From Variovorax sp. J22P240 (GTDB lineage Bacteria; Pseudomonadota; Gammaproteobacteria; Burkholderiales; Burkholderiaceae_C): 64,000 bases of DNA. A program made the position numbers and the translations under genes. Location of the stretch: the NCBI RefSeq assembly GCF_030316855.1, contig NZ_JASZYR010000001.1, positions 558,001 to 622,000 on the forward strand, given 5' to 3'. The notes beneath the pieces are model-generated. The model worked only from the letters and a program-made list of their open reading frames with translations. It searched no databases and was not told where the DNA came from. This document shows positions 51,101-60,890 of the stretch, one piece after another; within the stretch, counting starts at the first letter, position 1, and each line of letters begins with the position of its first letter.

Positions 51101-53983
51101 GACACGATCAACGAGATGATCCGCAACCTGAAGGACACGACCCAGAAGAACACCGAACAGGACTGGCTCAAGACCAACCTCGCCAAGTTCAGCCGGATGC
51201 TGCAGGGGCAGAAGGATCTACTGACGGTGGGGCAGCTGATCCTTTCGGAACTGGCGCCGGTGGTCGGCGCGCAGCAGGCGGAGTTCTATGTGCTCACGAA
51301 CAGCGGCGGCTCCGCCAAGCTGAAGCTCTTCGCGAGCTATGCGTCTGGCGGCCAGAGCTCGCACGGCAAGGAGATCGACATCGGGCAGGGACTGGTCGGC
51401 CAGTGCGCGATCGAGAAGTCGAAGATCCTGCTGACGAACGTGCCGAGCACCGCCTTCAAGGTGGCGACTGGGCTGAGCGAAGGCGCGGCGATGGATGTGA
51501 TCGTGCTGCCGGTAGTGTTCGAGGACGAAGTGCGCGGCGTGCTGGAGCTGGCATCGCTCGAACGATTCAATCCGGCGCACCAGGCCTTCCTCGACCAGCT
51601 GACCGAGTCGATCGGCATCGTCATCAACACCATCTCCGCGAACATGCGAACGGAGGACCTGTTGACGCAGTCGCAGTCGCTCGCGGAAGAACTCCAGAGC
51701 CGGCAGCAGGAGCTGCAGCAGACCAACGAGGCGCTGCAGGAGAAGGCCCGCCTGCTGGTGCACCAGAACCAGGAGGTCGAGCGCAAGAACCAGGAGGTCG
51801 AGCAGGCCCGCCAGGCGCTGGAAGAGAAGGCCGAACAACTCGCGTTGACCTCCAAGTACAAGTCCGAATTTCTGGCCAACATGTCGCACGAGTTGCGCAC
51901 GCCGCTCAACAGCCTGCTGATCCTGTCGGACCAGCTGTGCAAGAACGGCGATGGCAACCTCACGCCGCGCCAGGTCGAGTTCGCGAAGACGATTCATCTT
52001 TCCGGCAACGACCTGCTGATGCTGATCAACGACATCCTGGACCTGTCGAAGATCGAGTCGGGCACGGTGGCCGTGGAGGTGAGCGAAGTGCGGCTGGAGG
52101 AACTGCGCCGCTCCGTCGAGCGCAGCTTCCGCCACGTGGCCGAGTCCAAGCACGTGGACTTCGAGATCAACGTGGTGGAGCCGTTGCCGGAGACGATCGT
52201 GACCGACGTCAAGCGGCTGCAGCAGATCATCAAGAATCTGCTGTCGAACGCGTTCAAGTTCACGCATCGCGGGTCGGTTTCGCTGTCCGTCAGGCGGGTC
52301 GAATCCGGCTGGTCGCGCGACGCCGAGGAACTCGGCCGGGCCAGCCATGTGCTGGCGTTCGCGGTCTCGGACACGGGCATCGGCATTTCCGCCGACAAGC
52401 AGCAGATCGTGTTCGAGGCGTTCCAGCAAGCCGACGGATCCACCTCCCGCAAGTACGGCGGCACCGGGCTGGGTCTGGCGATCAGCCGCGAGCTCGCACG
52501 CCTGCTGGGTGGCGAGATCCGATTGATCAGCACGCCGGCGCAGGGGAGCACCTTCACGCTCTACCTGCCCCAGAGCTACAGCCCTTCGCGCAGCGCGCGT
52601 TCGGTGCGAACGGGCGTCATCGACGCCGAAGTCGTGAGCAGGCCGGTGCGCAACCGCCTTGTCGATGCGCGGCCCGTCGCCTCGCCGGACATCGCGACCG
52701 TTGCAGGGACTGCCGACACTCCTCCAGCGGAAGTCGACCTGGCCTCTCTGAACGTCGCAGGCGACGATCGTGACACGACGCTGGCTGGCGACGACGTCGC
52801 CCTGATCGTCGAGAACGATCTGGCCTTCGCCGAGGTCCTCATGCAGGCGGCGCGTGCCAGCGGCTTCAAGGCCCTGGTCAGCCCCAGCGGCGCGGGTGCG
52901 CTGACACTGGCGCGTGACTATCGCCCGAGCCTTATCACGCTGGACATCCACCTGCCGGACATGGACGGATGGCGCATCCTGGAGCGGCTCAAGAGCGATC
53001 TCGCGACGCGGCATGTGCCGGTGTGCGTGGTCTCCACGGACGACTCGCGTGCCCGGGCACTGCGTTCGGGTGCGCTGGGATTCCTTTCCAAGCCCCTGCA
53101 GTCGATCGATGAGGTCGAAGCGGCAATGGACCGCTTGCACCGCTATGTGCATAGCGCATCGCGCAAGTTGCTGGTGGCCGTATCCGGGGATTCGGCGGTA
53201 CGCGAAGCCTGCCGCATGGCGTTCGACAGCGGTGCCGTCGACGTGGTGTGCGCGGACGGCGCCGACGAGGTGCGGCGAGAACTCGCCAGGGGCGACGTGG
53301 ATTGCCTGATCACCGACGGCGGTGTGGCTGGCTTCACCCGACTGGATCTCGTCGATCCTCTGGAGCAGAGGTCGCCTGTCCAGCAACTCCCCGTGATCGT
53401 CTACGACCCGCAGGTGCCCGCGCATTCGCGGGCCGACGGAATTCCCGGGCTGGATTGGCGGCACGGGCAGGGCGAGGGCGCGTGGCGGAACGTGGAGACG
53501 CTGGATGAGCTCATCGAGGCTGGCACCTTCTTCCTGCACCGTCCGACCGCCGCCATGTCGGAGACTGAGCGCCGCGCGGTGGAGGCGGTGAACGATGTCT
53601 CGGGCAGCCTGGCCGGCAAGAAGGTGCTGATCGTCGACGACGACATCCGGAACATCTTCGCTCTGGCGACCGTGCTGGACCAGCAGGGCATGGTGATCGT
53701 TTCGGCCGAGAACGGCCGCGATGCGATCCGCCTCGTTCAGGAAGATGCCGAGATCGACATCGTCCTCATGGACATCATGATGCCGGAGATGGACGGCATG
53801 GAAACCATGCGGGAGCTGCGGCGCCTGCCGCGGGGCAAGCAGTTGCCGCTGGTGGCGGTCACCGCCAAGGCCATGAAGGGCGATCGCGAGAAGTGCATCG
53901 AAGCCGGCGCCTGGGACTACCTCTCCAAGCCGGTGGATACCGCCTATCTTCTCGTGGTGTTGCGAGGCTGGCTATGCCAGTGA
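48185..53983 (+). CDS. Soluble poly-HAMP hybrid histidine kinase
   Basis: A 1932-residue protein without membrane segments. After a degenerate first unit, nine 92-residue HAMP-pair repeats fill ~160-987. A GAF domain (~1015-1145) and a coiled coil follow. The HisKA box [15 protein letters not shown] has His1235, then comes the ATPase domain. Three receivers end the protein: REC1 with Asp1587, REC2 degenerate (no clear acceptor; LITDGG), and REC3 with Asp1863 in [12 protein letters not shown]. The layout resembles fungal group III (Nik1/Os-1) kinases and their bacterial relatives, in which HAMP repeats sense osmotic or other stress. GAGG precedes the ATG. The next kinase overlaps its end by 10 bp. 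Confidence 0.92.
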   Translation: MNVIDQVSPSDTVQHMVVLLDAMTRLRKGDSKVRLPAHWDGLSGKVADTFNGLVEQNAMLASELTRLRQVVGKEGKLKQRAVMHEARGFWGESIACVNSLIDDLVHPTSEVARVIGAVAQGDLSKSMALEVEGRELEGEFLRTARTINKMVEQLGNFSAEVTRVAREVGTEGKLGGQAKVKGVAGTWKDLTDSVNSMAGNLTDQVRNIADVTTAVAKGDLSKKIDVDVKGEFLTLKNTINTMVDQLRSFASEVTRVAREVGTEGSLGGQARVEGVSGTWKDLTDSVNSMAGNLTSQVRNIADVTKAVAAGDLSKKITVDGKGEILELKNTVNTLVDQLRSFAAEVTRVAREVGTEGKLGGQADVQGVAGTWKDLTDSVNSMAGNLTSQVRNIADVTKAVAAGDLSKKITVDVKGEILELKATINTMVDQLRSFAAEVTRVAREVGTEGKLGGQADVQGVAGTWKDLTESVNFMAGNLTSQVRNIADVTKAVAAGDLSKKISVDTKGEILELTNTINTMVDQLSSFAAEVTRVAREVGTEGKLGGQADVQGVAGTWKDLTESVNSMASNLTSQVRNIADVTKAVAAGDLSKKITVDVKGEILELKNTVNTMVDQLRSFAAEVTRVAREVGTEGILGGQADVQGVAGTWKDLTESVNFMAGNLTSQVRNIAEVTTAVAAGDLSKKITVDVKGEISELKNTVNTMVDQLRSFAAEVTRVALEVGTEGILGGQADVQGVAGTWKDLTDSVNLMASNLTSQVRNIADVTKAVAAGDLSKKITVDVKGEILELKATINTMVDQLSSFAAEVTRVAREVGTEGRLGGQAQVRDVSGTWKDLTENVNFMAGNLTSQVRGIAKVVTAVADGDLKQKLTVEAKGEIAALAETINSMTDTLATFADQVTTVAREVGVEGKLGGQAKVPGASGTWKGLTENVNQLAANLTTQVRAIAEVATAVTQGDLTRSITVEAQGEVAALKDTINEMIRNLKDTTQKNTEQDWLKTNLAKFSRMLQGQKDLLTVGQLILSELAPVVGAQQAEFYVLTNSGGSAKLKLFASYASGGQSSHGKEIDIGQGLVGQCAIEKSKILLTNVPSTAFKVATGLSEGAAMDVIVLPVVFEDEVRGVLELASLERFNPAHQAFLDQLTESIGIVINTISANMRTEDLLTQSQSLAEELQSRQQELQQTNEALQEKARLLVHQNQEVERKNQEVEQARQALEEKAEQLALTSKYKSEFLANMSHELRTPLNSLLILSDQLCKNGDGNLTPRQVEFAKTIHLSGNDLLMLINDILDLSKIESGTVAVEVSEVRLEELRRSVERSFRHVAESKHVDFEINVVEPLPETIVTDVKRLQQIIKNLLSNAFKFTHRGSVSLSVRRVESGWSRDAEELGRASHVLAFAVSDTGIGISADKQQIVFEAFQQADGSTSRKYGGTGLGLAISRELARLLGGEIRLISTPAQGSTFTLYLPQSYSPSRSARSVRTGVIDAEVVSRPVRNRLVDARPVASPDIATVAGTADTPPAEVDLASLNVAGDDRDTTLAGDDVALIVENDLAFAEVLMQAARASGFKALVSPSGAGALTLARDYRPSLITLDIHLPDMDGWRILERLKSDLATRHVPVCVVSTDDSRARALRSGALGFLSKPLQSIDEVEAAMDRLHRYVHSASRKLLVAVSGDSAVREACRMAFDSGAVDVVCADGADEVRRELARGDVDCLITDGGVAGFTRLDLVDPLEQRSPVQQLPVIVYDPQVPAHSRADGIPGLDWRHGQGEGAWRNVETLDELIEAGTFFLHRPTAAMSETERRAVEAVNDVSGSLAGKKVLIVDDDIRNIFALATVLDQQGMVIVSAENGRDAIRLVQEDAEIDIVLMDIMMPEMDGMETMRELRRLPRGKQLPLVAVTAKAMKGDREKCIEAGAWDYLSKPVDTAYLLVVLRGWLCQ
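48662..51145 (+). repeat. Nine tandem 276-bp units (HAMP-pair repeats)
   Basis: Units of exactly 276 bp begin at 48662, 48938, 49214, 49490, 49766, 50042, 50318, 50594 and 50870, each encoding a block that starts (E/Q)VTxVA-EVG and contains GTWK(D/G)LT. Units 3 to 7 are most alike; units 1, 8 and 9 are more divergent. No unit is frameshifted. High similarity makes the array open to unit gain or loss and to short-read misassembly. Confidence 0.95.
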
Positions 53984-56202
53984 GCCTTCCCGGCACGGCG
54001 ATCCCGGCCCCGCTCGGGCCGACCGACCGCGCCAACATCCTGATCGTGGACGACCTGCCCGAGAAGTTGCTCGTGTTCCAGACCGTCCTCGAGGATCTCG
54101 GGCAGAACCTCGTGCTGGTCCGCTCGGGCGAGGAAGCGCTCAGGGAACTGCTGCAGCGGGAGTTTGCGGTCATCCTGCTCGACGTGAACATGCCGGGCAT
54201 GGACGGCTTCGAGACCGCGGCGCTGATTCGCCAGCATCGCCGCAGCGCCCACACGCCCATCATCTTCATCACCTCCTACGCCGACGAGATGCAGACCGCG
54301 CGCGGCTATTCGCTGGGCGCAGTCGACTACATGTTGTCACCGCTGGTGCCGGAGATCCTGCGCAGCAAGGTCGGCGTGTTCGTGTCGCTCTACCTGATGC
54401 AGCGCGAGGTCCAGCTCCAGGCCGATGCGCGCGCGGCCATGATGGCCGCCGATGCCGCGCGGCGGGTCGCAGAGGAGAGTGACAGGCGCTCGGCGTACCT
54501 CGCTCATGCGAGCCGGGCGCTGAGCGTGTCGCTGGAGATCGACGTCGCGGCGGCCCAGTTGGCCGAAATGCTGGTGCCCGCGGTTGGCGCAGCCTCCGTC
54601 GTGCTGCCTTCGGACCCGGACTTCTCGCCGTGCAAGGCGGTGGTGGCCGCGCGAGCGCGATCGGGCGGTCGGCCGATCGTTTCGAGGATCGACGGGGCAC
54701 TCGACGGGCTGCTGGCTGCGGCGCTCGGCAACGCCATCGAACAGCGATCCTTCGTCGCCTTGGCCCCGGGGGGGCTGGGTGCATTGGATGCCGGCTCGCT
54801 CGGCCTCGCCGGCAGTGCGGCATCGCTGCCGCCGATCCGTTGGGCGGGCGCGATGCCCTTGATCTTCGGCGGCAGGGTGTTGGGTGCGTTGCTGGTCCTG
54901 TCGGGAAATGATCCGGTCGAGCAGGCCGGCGCCGACAAGGCATTGCTCGAAGAGCTTGCGGTGCGTGCGGCGGCGGCGTTCGAGAACGCGAGGCTCTACG
55001 GGGTGCTGCAGCGCGAGATCGCCGAGCGGAAGGCCGCGCAGGAGGAACTGCAGCAAGCCGACCAGCGCAAGGACGAGTTCCTTGCCATGATGTCCCACGA
55101 ACTGCGCAACCCTCTGGCGCCCATCCACACGGCGGTCGAAGTGATCCGGAGAGTCGCGGCACCGAACCCCAAGGTGTCGTGGGCACTGGACATCGCGAAC
55201 CGGCAACTCCAGCAGATGACCCGTCTCATCGAGGAACTGCTGGACGTCACACGCATCAGCCAGGGCAAGATCACCTTGAAGCGCGAGTCGATGGACCTCA
55301 ACAAGGTCATCGCGCACAGCGTGGAGACGATCCAGCCGGCGATCAAGAGCCGCCACCAGACCCTGAGCGTGAACATCCCGGAACGACCCGCCTGGCTGCA
55401 CGGCGATGCGGCAAGGCTCACCCAGGTGATTGCCAACCTGCTTCACAACGCATCGAAGTACAGCCCGGAAGGCACGCACATCGCCCTGACGTCGACGATC
55501 GAGGATCGCGAGGTGGTGGTGACGGTCAGCGACCAGGGCATTGGCATCGATGACGAACTGCTCCCTCGCATCTTCGATCTGTTCGCACAGGGGAAGCGTG
55601 GACTCGATCGCTCACAGGGCGGTCTGGGCGTCGGGCTGACGTTGGCGCGGAGGTTGACCGAGATGCATGGCGGGCGCATCGAGGCCATCAGCTTCGGCAA
55701 GGACAAGGGCTCGGAATTCAGGGTGCGCTTGCCCTGCATCACCCTGGTCCGCCAGGAGGCCAAGGCGGCGCAACCTGCGCAGGCCGTCGGCGAAGGGCCG
55801 GCTCAGCTGATCCTCGTCGTGGACGACAACCATGACGCCGCGCATGCGATGGCGACGGTCCTGGAAACGGACGGACATACCGTGCTGACCGCCTCGGATG
55901 GCGAGGAGGCCTTGGAGGCAGCCTCAGTGCACTGCCCGACAGTCGTGGTCCTCGATATCGGACTGCCCTTGCTGAATGGCTACGAGGTGGCCCGGCGACT
56001 GCGCCAGATGCAACAGACGGAGAACGTGTTGCTCATTGCCCTGACCGGCTATGGGCAGAAAGAGGACCGGCAGACTGCATTCGAGGCCGGCTTCAATCAT
56101 CACTTCGTCAAACCCGCGGATGCGACTGCCTTGCTGAACTGCATCAGGACGTGGCGCCATTCGCGGCCTGACGACAGCGCCGACGTGCAAGCCGGCGTGT
56201 AG
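53974..56202 (+). CDS. Hybrid histidine kinase with N- and C-terminal receivers
   Basis: A 742-residue soluble protein that overlaps the poly-HAMP kinase by 10 bp. REC1 (~22-140) has Asp70 in VILLDVNMPGMDG; its usual Lys position reads YMLSPLVP, so Lys is replaced by Ser. A GAF-like region covers ~175-345. HisKA has MMSHELRNPLAP (His375); ATPase motifs are NLLHNASKYSPEG, SDQGIGI and GGLGVGL. The C-terminal receiver has Asp661 and HFVKPAD. Co-expression suggests a relay with the preceding kinase: its N-terminal receiver could accept phosphate from that protein (inference). Confidence 0.9.
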   Translation: MPVSLPGTAIPAPLGPTDRANILIVDDLPEKLLVFQTVLEDLGQNLVLVRSGEEALRELLQREFAVILLDVNMPGMDGFETAALIRQHRRSAHTPIIFITSYADEMQTARGYSLGAVDYMLSPLVPEILRSKVGVFVSLYLMQREVQLQADARAAMMAADAARRVAEESDRRSAYLAHASRALSVSLEIDVAAAQLAEMLVPAVGAASVVLPSDPDFSPCKAVVAARARSGGRPIVSRIDGALDGLLAAALGNAIEQRSFVALAPGGLGALDAGSLGLAGSAASLPPIRWAGAMPLIFGGRVLGALLVLSGNDPVEQAGADKALLEELAVRAAAAFENARLYGVLQREIAERKAAQEELQQADQRKDEFLAMMSHELRNPLAPIHTAVEVIRRVAAPNPKVSWALDIANRQLQQMTRLIEELLDVTRISQGKITLKRESMDLNKVIAHSVETIQPAIKSRHQTLSVNIPERPAWLHGDAARLTQVIANLLHNASKYSPEGTHIALTSTIEDREVVVTVSDQGIGIDDELLPRIFDLFAQGKRGLDRSQGGLGVGLTLARRLTEMHGGRIEAISFGKDKGSEFRVRLPCITLVRQEAKAAQPAQAVGEGPAQLILVVDDNHDAAHAMATVLETDGHTVLTASDGEEALEAASVHCPTVVVLDIGLPLLNGYEVARRLRQMQQTENVLLIALTGYGQKEDRQTAFEAGFNHHFVKPADATALLNCIRTWRHSRPDDSADVQAGV

Positions 56203-56214
56203 GCCATTGCGAGG

Positions 56215-56463
56215 CTAGACGGGGTCTTTCAAGGCCTTCTTGGCCTTGTCAGCCGAGTTCTGCGACCGGTTCTTGTGATAGCCCGACTTGACGTTGTTGA
56301 CCGCCTTCCCGACCGGTCCGCTCTTCTTGGCTTCACTGTCCGCTCGCTTTTCGTCGATCTTGTGCTTGGCCGCGTCGGTGGCCTCGGAGGCGGCCTTGCC
56401 CACTTGGGCTGTGGCGGCGAGGACGGTGAGGGAGGCGGCGAGAGCGAACAAGATCTTCTTCAT
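56215..56463 (-). CDS. Small secreted lysine-rich protein
   Basis: An 82-residue protein with a signal peptide (MKKILFALAASLTVLAATAQ) and a short mature part rich in Lys, Ala, Asp and Ser. The family is not one I can name. The ATG has GGAA upstream. Its end converges with the hybrid kinase at 12 bp. Confidence 0.6.
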   Translation of the reverse strand: MKKILFALAASLTVLAATAQVGKAASEATDAAKHKIDEKRADSEAKKSGPVGKAVNNVKSGYHKNRSQNSADKAKKALKDPV

Positions 56464-56603
56464 TGGGTTTTCCGGATATTGATTGGACGACCCGGATGGT
56501 TGCAGCGCTTGGCGAGCCGCCTTGTCAGCCGCGACCGCGCGCGGCTCGGTCACAACATCGACAAGCGGTGTCAGCATCTCTCGTCTCGCCGCAGCAAACG
56601 CCC

Positions 56604-57581
56604 TCAATCCGCGTACTCGCCCGCGTCCTTGATCACCTTCGACCACCGCGCCTTTTCGGCTTCGACGAACTTCCTGTGACCGGCAGGGTCGACCCGGTCG
56701 TCACTTGCCACGGTGAGGCCAAGCGCCTCCTCGCGCTTGATCAGTTCGGGATCCTTCAACGCGGCACGCAGGGCAGTATTGAGTTTGGCGATCACATCCG
56801 GCGGCGTGCCGCGGGGGGCGTACAAGCCGTGCCAGACCTGGACATTGAAGTCCTTCAGTCCGGATTCCGACAGCGTCGGCGTGTCCTTGAGCGCTGCAAG
56901 CGGGAGCTTCTGCAAACTGGTGACGCCATAGACCTTGACTTTCTTGCCCTCGATCTGCGGCACCGCGTTGGTGGCTTGCTCGCACATCAAGTCCACCTGC
57001 CCGCCGATGAGGTCGGTCATCGCCGGGGCTGTGCCCTTGTACGGGACTGGCGTCATGTCGGTCTTCAACGCGCTTTGGAACATCAGGCCGCACAGGTGCG
57101 ATGCGGAGCCGATTCCCGCGTTGGCGAGGTTCACCTTGCCGCCGTTCGACGCGATCCACTGGCGCAGCTCCGCGAAGTTGCCGGCCGCCAGACCTGGTTT
57201 GCCAATCAGGACGGAGGGCGCTTCATTGATCAGACCCAGTGTCTCGAAGTCGTCCGGCACCTTGTAGCTCAGCTTGCGGTACAGCGCTGGTGCGGTTGCC
57301 ATGCCGATGTGATGCACCAGCAATGTGTAGCCGTCCGGTGTGGCCCTTGCAACGCGGGCCGAGCCGATCGTGCCGCCCGCGCCGACGGTGTTGTCTACGA
57401 TCACCGTCTGGCCGAGAGGCTTCCGGAGCGCCTCGGCCAGGTCCCGGGCGATCTTGTCGCTGGGGCCACCGGCGGCGAACGGCACGACGAGCGTGACCGG
57501 CTTGTCGGGGAAGTCTGCGCAAGCCAGGGCGGCAGATCCGGCCAGGGCCAGGCCGGCGACGCAGCGCCAAAGTCTGTTCAT
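56604..57581 (-). CDS. Bug/TctC-type receptor, probably for tartrate
   Basis: A 325-residue Bug receptor with a signal peptide ending near ACA-DFPDKPVTLVVPFAAGGPSDKIARDLAEAL. The VDNTVGAGG, PDGYTLLVHH and PVPYKGTAPAMTDLIGGQVD motifs follow. It lies 29 bp downstream of tarD in the same direction, so its likely ligand is D-tartrate or a related hydroxy dicarboxylate (context inference). Confidence 0.87.
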   Translation of the reverse strand: MNRLWRCVAGLALAGSAALACADFPDKPVTLVVPFAAGGPSDKIARDLAEALRKPLGQTVIVDNTVGAGGTIGSARVARATPDGYTLLVHHIGMATAPALYRKLSYKVPDDFETLGLINEAPSVLIGKPGLAAGNFAELRQWIASNGGKVNLANAGIGSASHLCGLMFQSALKTDMTPVPYKGTAPAMTDLIGGQVDLMCEQATNAVPQIEGKKVKVYGVTSLQKLPLAALKDTPTLSESGLKDFNVQVWHGLYAPRGTPPDVIAKLNTALRAALKDPELIKREEALGLTVASDDRVDPAGHRKFVEAEKARWSKVIKDAGEYAD

Positions 57582-57610
57582 GTCTTGTCTCCGTTGTGGT
57601 TGGTGCTGCG

Positions 57611-58777
57611 TCAGGCCGACAGGGCCTGCATCTCGCGGTACAGGTCCGCTTTGCCCTCGAAGCCGATACCGGGCAGGTCAGGCAGCGTTACGAAGCTGTT
57701 CTCGACCTTCACGCCATCCGGAAAGCCGCCGAAGGGCTGGAACAGATCCGGGTAGGACTCGTTTCCGCCGAGCCCGAGTCCCGCTGCGATGTTCAGCGAC
57801 ATCTGGTGACCGCCGTGCGGGATGCAGCGGCTGGCCGACCAGCCATGCTCCTTGAGCATGTCGAGCGTGCGCAGGTACTCCACCAGGCCGTAGCTCAAGG
57901 CGCAGTCGAACTGCAGCCAGTCGCGATCCGGGCGCATGCCGCCGTAGCGGATGAGGTTGCGTGCGTCCTGCATCGAGAAGAGATCCTCGCCCGTGGCCAT
58001 CGGGTTCTTGTAGAAGTTGCGCAGGGCTGCCTGGAGTTCGAAGTCGAGCGGGTCGCCCGGTTCTTCGTACCAGAACAGGTCGTACTGCGACAGGGCCTTT
58101 GCATAGGCGATCGCGGTTTCGAGGTCGAAGCGACCGTTGGCATCGACGCAAAGCTTCTGGCCGTCCTGCAGCACTTCCATGATCGAGTCGATCCGGCGCA
58201 GATCCTCGTCGAGCGAGGCGCCGCCGATCTTCTTCTTGACGACGGTGTAGCCGCGATCGATGTAGCTGCGCATCTCGTCCTTCAGCTTGTTGTGGTCCTG
58301 CCCTGGGTAGTAGTAGCCCCCGGCCGCATAGACGAAGATCTTGCGGTTCGGTTTCCCGTCGCCGTATCGGTCCGCGAGCAGTTGGAAGAGGGGCTTGCCT
58401 TCGATCTTCGCGACTGCATCCCAGACCGCCATGTCGATCGTGCCTATCGCCACCGAACGTTCACCATGACCGCCCGGCTTTTCGTTGGTGAACATCGTGT
58501 TCCAGATCTTGTGCGGATCGAGGTTGTCGCCGGTGGCATCGACGAGGGATGCCGGATCGGCTTCCAGGACACGCGGAATGAAGCGCTCGCGCATCAGCTT
58601 GCCTTGGCCATAGCGACCGTTCGAGTTGAAGCCGTATCCGATCACTGGCTTGCCGTCGCGGATCACGTCGGTGACCACGGCGACGAGGCTCAGCGTCATC
58701 TTGCTAAAGTCGATGTAGGCGTTGCGGATGGGCGAACTGATGGGGATGGTTTTCTCGCGAATTTCGACGATCTTCAC
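57611..58777 (-). CDS. tarD: D(-)-tartrate dehydratase
   Basis: A 388-residue enolase-superfamily enzyme that would dehydrate D-tartrate to oxaloacetate. The catalytic KxK is Lys181 and Lys183 in VVKKKIGGA, the metal ligands are Asp212, Glu239 and Glu264, and His321 is in CIPHGGHQM. These positions lie within one residue of the known Bradyrhizobium TarD catalytic Lys184 and His322. The whole C-terminal part (LGLGGNESYPDLFQPFGGFPDG) fits that family closely. GTG at 58777 is chosen for the GGAG site and family length; the longer TTG start at 58840 adds an unrelated stretch. Confidence 0.9.
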   Translation of the reverse strand: MKIVEIREKTIPISSPIRNAYIDFSKMTLSLVAVVTDVIRDGKPVIGYGFNSNGRYGQGKLMRERFIPRVLEADPASLVDATGDNLDPHKIWNTMFTNEKPGGHGERSVAIGTIDMAVWDAVAKIEGKPLFQLLADRYGDGKPNRKIFVYAAGGYYYPGQDHNKLKDEMRSYIDRGYTVVKKKIGGASLDEDLRRIDSIMEVLQDGQKLCVDANGRFDLETAIAYAKALSQYDLFWYEEPGDPLDFELQAALRNFYKNPMATGEDLFSMQDARNLIRYGGMRPDRDWLQFDCALSYGLVEYLRTLDMLKEHGWSASRCIPHGGHQMSLNIAAGLGLGGNESYPDLFQPFGGFPDGVKVENSFVTLPDLPGIGFEGKADLYREMQALSA

Positions 58778-58824
58778 ATTGGCTCCAGAGGTTTTGGGTT
58801 GAGGACCTGAATGGTCTGCGCCGT

Positions 58825-58852
58825 GCGCTTTTTCGGCCAATGCTCTTTTTCG
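58825..58852. promoter_or_regulatory. Direct repeat between tarD and its LysR regulator
   Basis: GCGCTTTTTCG (58825-58835) and GCTCTTTTTCG (58842-58852) are repeated 17 bp apart in the 103 bp divergent region. Both could lie in an operator for the LysR protein. Confidence 0.4.
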
Positions 58853-58880
58853 CTGCTTCTATGCGCTGGAAGAACCGCCC

Positions 58881-59780
58881 ATGAATCTGATATGGCTTGA
58901 AGACTTCGTGGCCCTGGCCGCCACCGGCAATTTTTCGCGCGCGGCGGAGGACCGCCACAGCTCGCAGCCTGCGTTCAGCCGGCGCATTCGCGCGCTGGAA
59001 GAATGGGTGGGTGCAGACCTGTTCGACCGCAGCTCTCAACCGGCCCAACTGACCGAGGTCGGCGAGTGGTTTTCAGGCGTGGCCCAGGAGCTGATCGCCA
59101 AGGTCGCACGGGTGCCGGGTGAGGCCAGGAAGGTCGCCGAAGCCAGTTCGGTCACCTTGCGCATCGCATCCACGCATGCGCTCTCATTCACCTTCCTGCC
59201 GCGATGGCTGCGAAGCCTCGAATCGAATACGACGCTCGGGCCCGTGCAACTGATGTCCGACGTGCTCCAGCGTTGCGAAGCGCTGATGCTGCAGAGCAAG
59301 GTCCAGTTCGTCTTGACCCACGCGCATCCGAAGGCGCAAGGGGCCCTGGATGCGGAGCCTTACAGGTCGGTCCGGATCGGTGAGGATGGCCTGATCGCCA
59401 TGTCCGCGCCGGACGCCGAGGGCAAGGCGCGTCATCAACTCACGCCTCATGGGGGATCGGCCTTGCCGGTGCTTCAGTACACCGACGAGTCAGGGCTGGG
59501 ACGCATCATGCGCGCCGTGATCGGCCGCCGCTTGGAGACGATGCCCGTTCAGATCGTCTTCACCGCGCATCTTGCCTCGGTCCTCAGGACCATGGTGCTC
59601 GATGGGAGAGGGGTGGCGTGGCTGCCGCGGACGCTCGTCGAGGAAGACATTGGCGAGGGGCGGCTGGTCACGGCAGCGAGCAACGACTGGAACGTCCCTC
59701 TGGAGATCAGGCTCTATCGCGACGCCGAGCCTCTCGGCAAGGCGGCCGATGCGTTCTGGAATGCCGCCGCCGGGAGGTGA
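58881..59780 (+). CDS. LysR-family regulator of the tartrate genes
   Basis: A 299-residue LysR protein. The HTH part is WLEDFVALAATGNFSRAAEDRHSSQPAFSRRIRALEEWVGADLFDRSS. The effector domain follows. It is divergent from tarD, the usual layout for a LysR protein controlling its neighbour. Tartrate as co-inducer is likely but inferred. Confidence 0.87.
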   Translation: MNLIWLEDFVALAATGNFSRAAEDRHSSQPAFSRRIRALEEWVGADLFDRSSQPAQLTEVGEWFSGVAQELIAKVARVPGEARKVAEASSVTLRIASTHALSFTFLPRWLRSLESNTTLGPVQLMSDVLQRCEALMLQSKVQFVLTHAHPKAQGALDAEPYRSVRIGEDGLIAMSAPDAEGKARHQLTPHGGSALPVLQYTDESGLGRIMRAVIGRRLETMPVQIVFTAHLASVLRTMVLDGRGVAWLPRTLVEEDIGEGRLVTAASNDWNVPLEIRLYRDAEPLGKAADAFWNAAAGR

Positions 59781-59798
59781 TCGTTGCTGGAGGCCCGG

Positions 59799-60032
59799 TC
59801 AGGCGCGCAGCATCAAGTTCAGCTGATCGACGACCTCTGCCCAATCGGCATCCTCGCTGATTTCCTCGCGCAGGAACTGCGCCTGTCCGGCACTCCAGAA
59901 CGGCGCATCCGCCAGTTGGAGCGAATTGCTCAATGGACGGTGCTGAGCGACGAACTGCTCGATTTCAGCGGACGTGTTGCCGAGCCCAAGCTGAGCGAAC
60001 AGATCCTCGATTGTGTGGTTGCCTGAGTCCAA
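59799..60032 (-). CDS. DUF2789 family protein
   Basis: A 77-residue acidic protein of the DUF2789 type: IEDLFAQLGLGNTSAEIEQFVAQHRPL and LREEISEDADWAEVVDQLNLML match that family. The start is TTG, supported by GAGGAG seven bases upstream. Function unknown. It ends 18 bp from the convergent LysR gene. Confidence 0.8.
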   Translation of the reverse strand: MDSGNHTIEDLFAQLGLGNTSAEIEQFVAQHRPLSNSLQLADAPFWSAGQAQFLREEISEDADWAEVVDQLNLMLRA

Positions 60033-60057
60033 TGGAATGCTCCTCGGTTTGCTTCGC

Positions 60058-60267
60058 TCACCAAAAGCGCCAGAACGGGCGCCGACGCGGTGACGAAGAC
60101 TCCAGCGTGGCGCTCATCGTCGACGGGGGACCAAAGCGGCGCCGCACTTCGGTTTCGTGGCGATGGGCGGCTCCTCTCGCATCGCGGTGGCCGCGCAGGG
60201 CCAGCAGGCGAAGCTGGTGCGCGCGATCGAGCAACTCTTCGTCGGACAGTTCACCGGGCTCAGTCAT
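60058..60267 (-). CDS. Small conserved protein of unknown function
   Basis: A 69-residue basic protein (LSDEELLDRAHQLRLLALRGHRDARG then an Arg-rich tail ending RRRPFWRFW). Short proteins with this start occur in Burkholderiales as far as I recall. ATG 60267 is preferred to a GTG 15 bases upstream. It lies 25 bp before the DUF2789 gene in the same direction and may be co-transcribed. Confidence 0.55.
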   Translation of the reverse strand: MTEPGELSDEELLDRAHQLRLLALRGHRDARGAAHRHETEVRRRFGPPSTMSATLESSSPRRRPFWRFW

Positions 60268-60405
60268 GCCGCAATTCTGCACAGGGCCGGGCTCGCAGGC
60301 CAGTGCCGGCTGTCTCGCAGTTGCTTTTTCATCAACCGTCGTGGCGGTGCGTGCGTGGCGCCGGGCTATGGCAAGCTTGCGTGCTTATTCGAACGAGGGC
60401 ACCGT

Positions 60406-60795
60406 TTGCCGATCCTCCAGGGCATCCGACAGTGGGCGCGCCGCGTCAAGCGTGACGCGGTGACGCTCTGGTTCGCCTATCGCCACCCGGCGACCACGTG
60501 GGTCCCGAAGGTGATGGCTGCCGTGGTCGTCGCCTACGCGCTCAGCCCCATCGATCTCATCCCCGACTTCATCCCGGTGCTGGGTTATGTCGACGATGCG
60601 CTCTTGCTGCCTGCGCTGATCTGGGTGACGATCCGCATGCTGCCGCAAGACGTGCTCGCCGACTGTCGCAACAAGGCCGATCAGTGGTTGGACAGTGGCA
60701 AGGCAAAGCCTCGCAGTGCCTGGGGCGCCGCGCTGGTCATCGCGATCTGGACGGGTGTGACCGTGCTTTTGTGGGCCTGGTTGCGAAGGCACTAG
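60406..60795 (+). CDS. DUF1232/YkvA family membrane protein
   Basis: A 129-residue YkvA-type protein with the hallmark VVAYALSPIDLIPDFIPVLGYVDDALLLP, giving one or two membrane segments, and another hydrophobic stretch at the C-terminus. The TTG at 60406 follows GAGG and starts where family members start; the longer open frame overlaps the opposite-strand gene at 60058-60267 and is not credible. Function is unknown. Confidence 0.78.
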   Translation: MPILQGIRQWARRVKRDAVTLWFAYRHPATTWVPKVMAAVVVAYALSPIDLIPDFIPVLGYVDDALLLPALIWVTIRMLPQDVLADCRNKADQWLDSGKAKPRSAWGAALVIAIWTGVTVLLWAWLRRH

Positions 60796-60837
60796 TCGCT
60801 TCGCGGGGACTTGCCAAACAAGGTGCCTAAAAAGGAA

Positions 60838-60868
60838 AAAGCCCGCTACAAAAAATGTAGCGGGCTTT
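60838..60868. terminator. Strong bidirectional terminator
   Basis: A perfect 13-base stem (AAAGCCCGCTACA / TGTAGCGGGCTTT) with a five-A loop, flanked by an A-rich run on the left and ending in TTT. It would terminate the DUF1232 gene on the plus strand and the tRNA on the minus strand. Confidence 0.88.
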
Positions 60869-60890
60869 CCAGAGGCCTTGCGGCTTGTAG

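Noticed and set aside
48662-51145. CRISPR-like or satellite array
   Set aside because: The 276-bp period and uninterrupted reading frame show protein-coding HAMP repeats without spacers.
60157-60405. Longer start for the DUF1232 protein
   Set aside because: This part overlaps an opposite-strand small gene, has no family similarity, and the TTG at 60406 has a good ribosome site.
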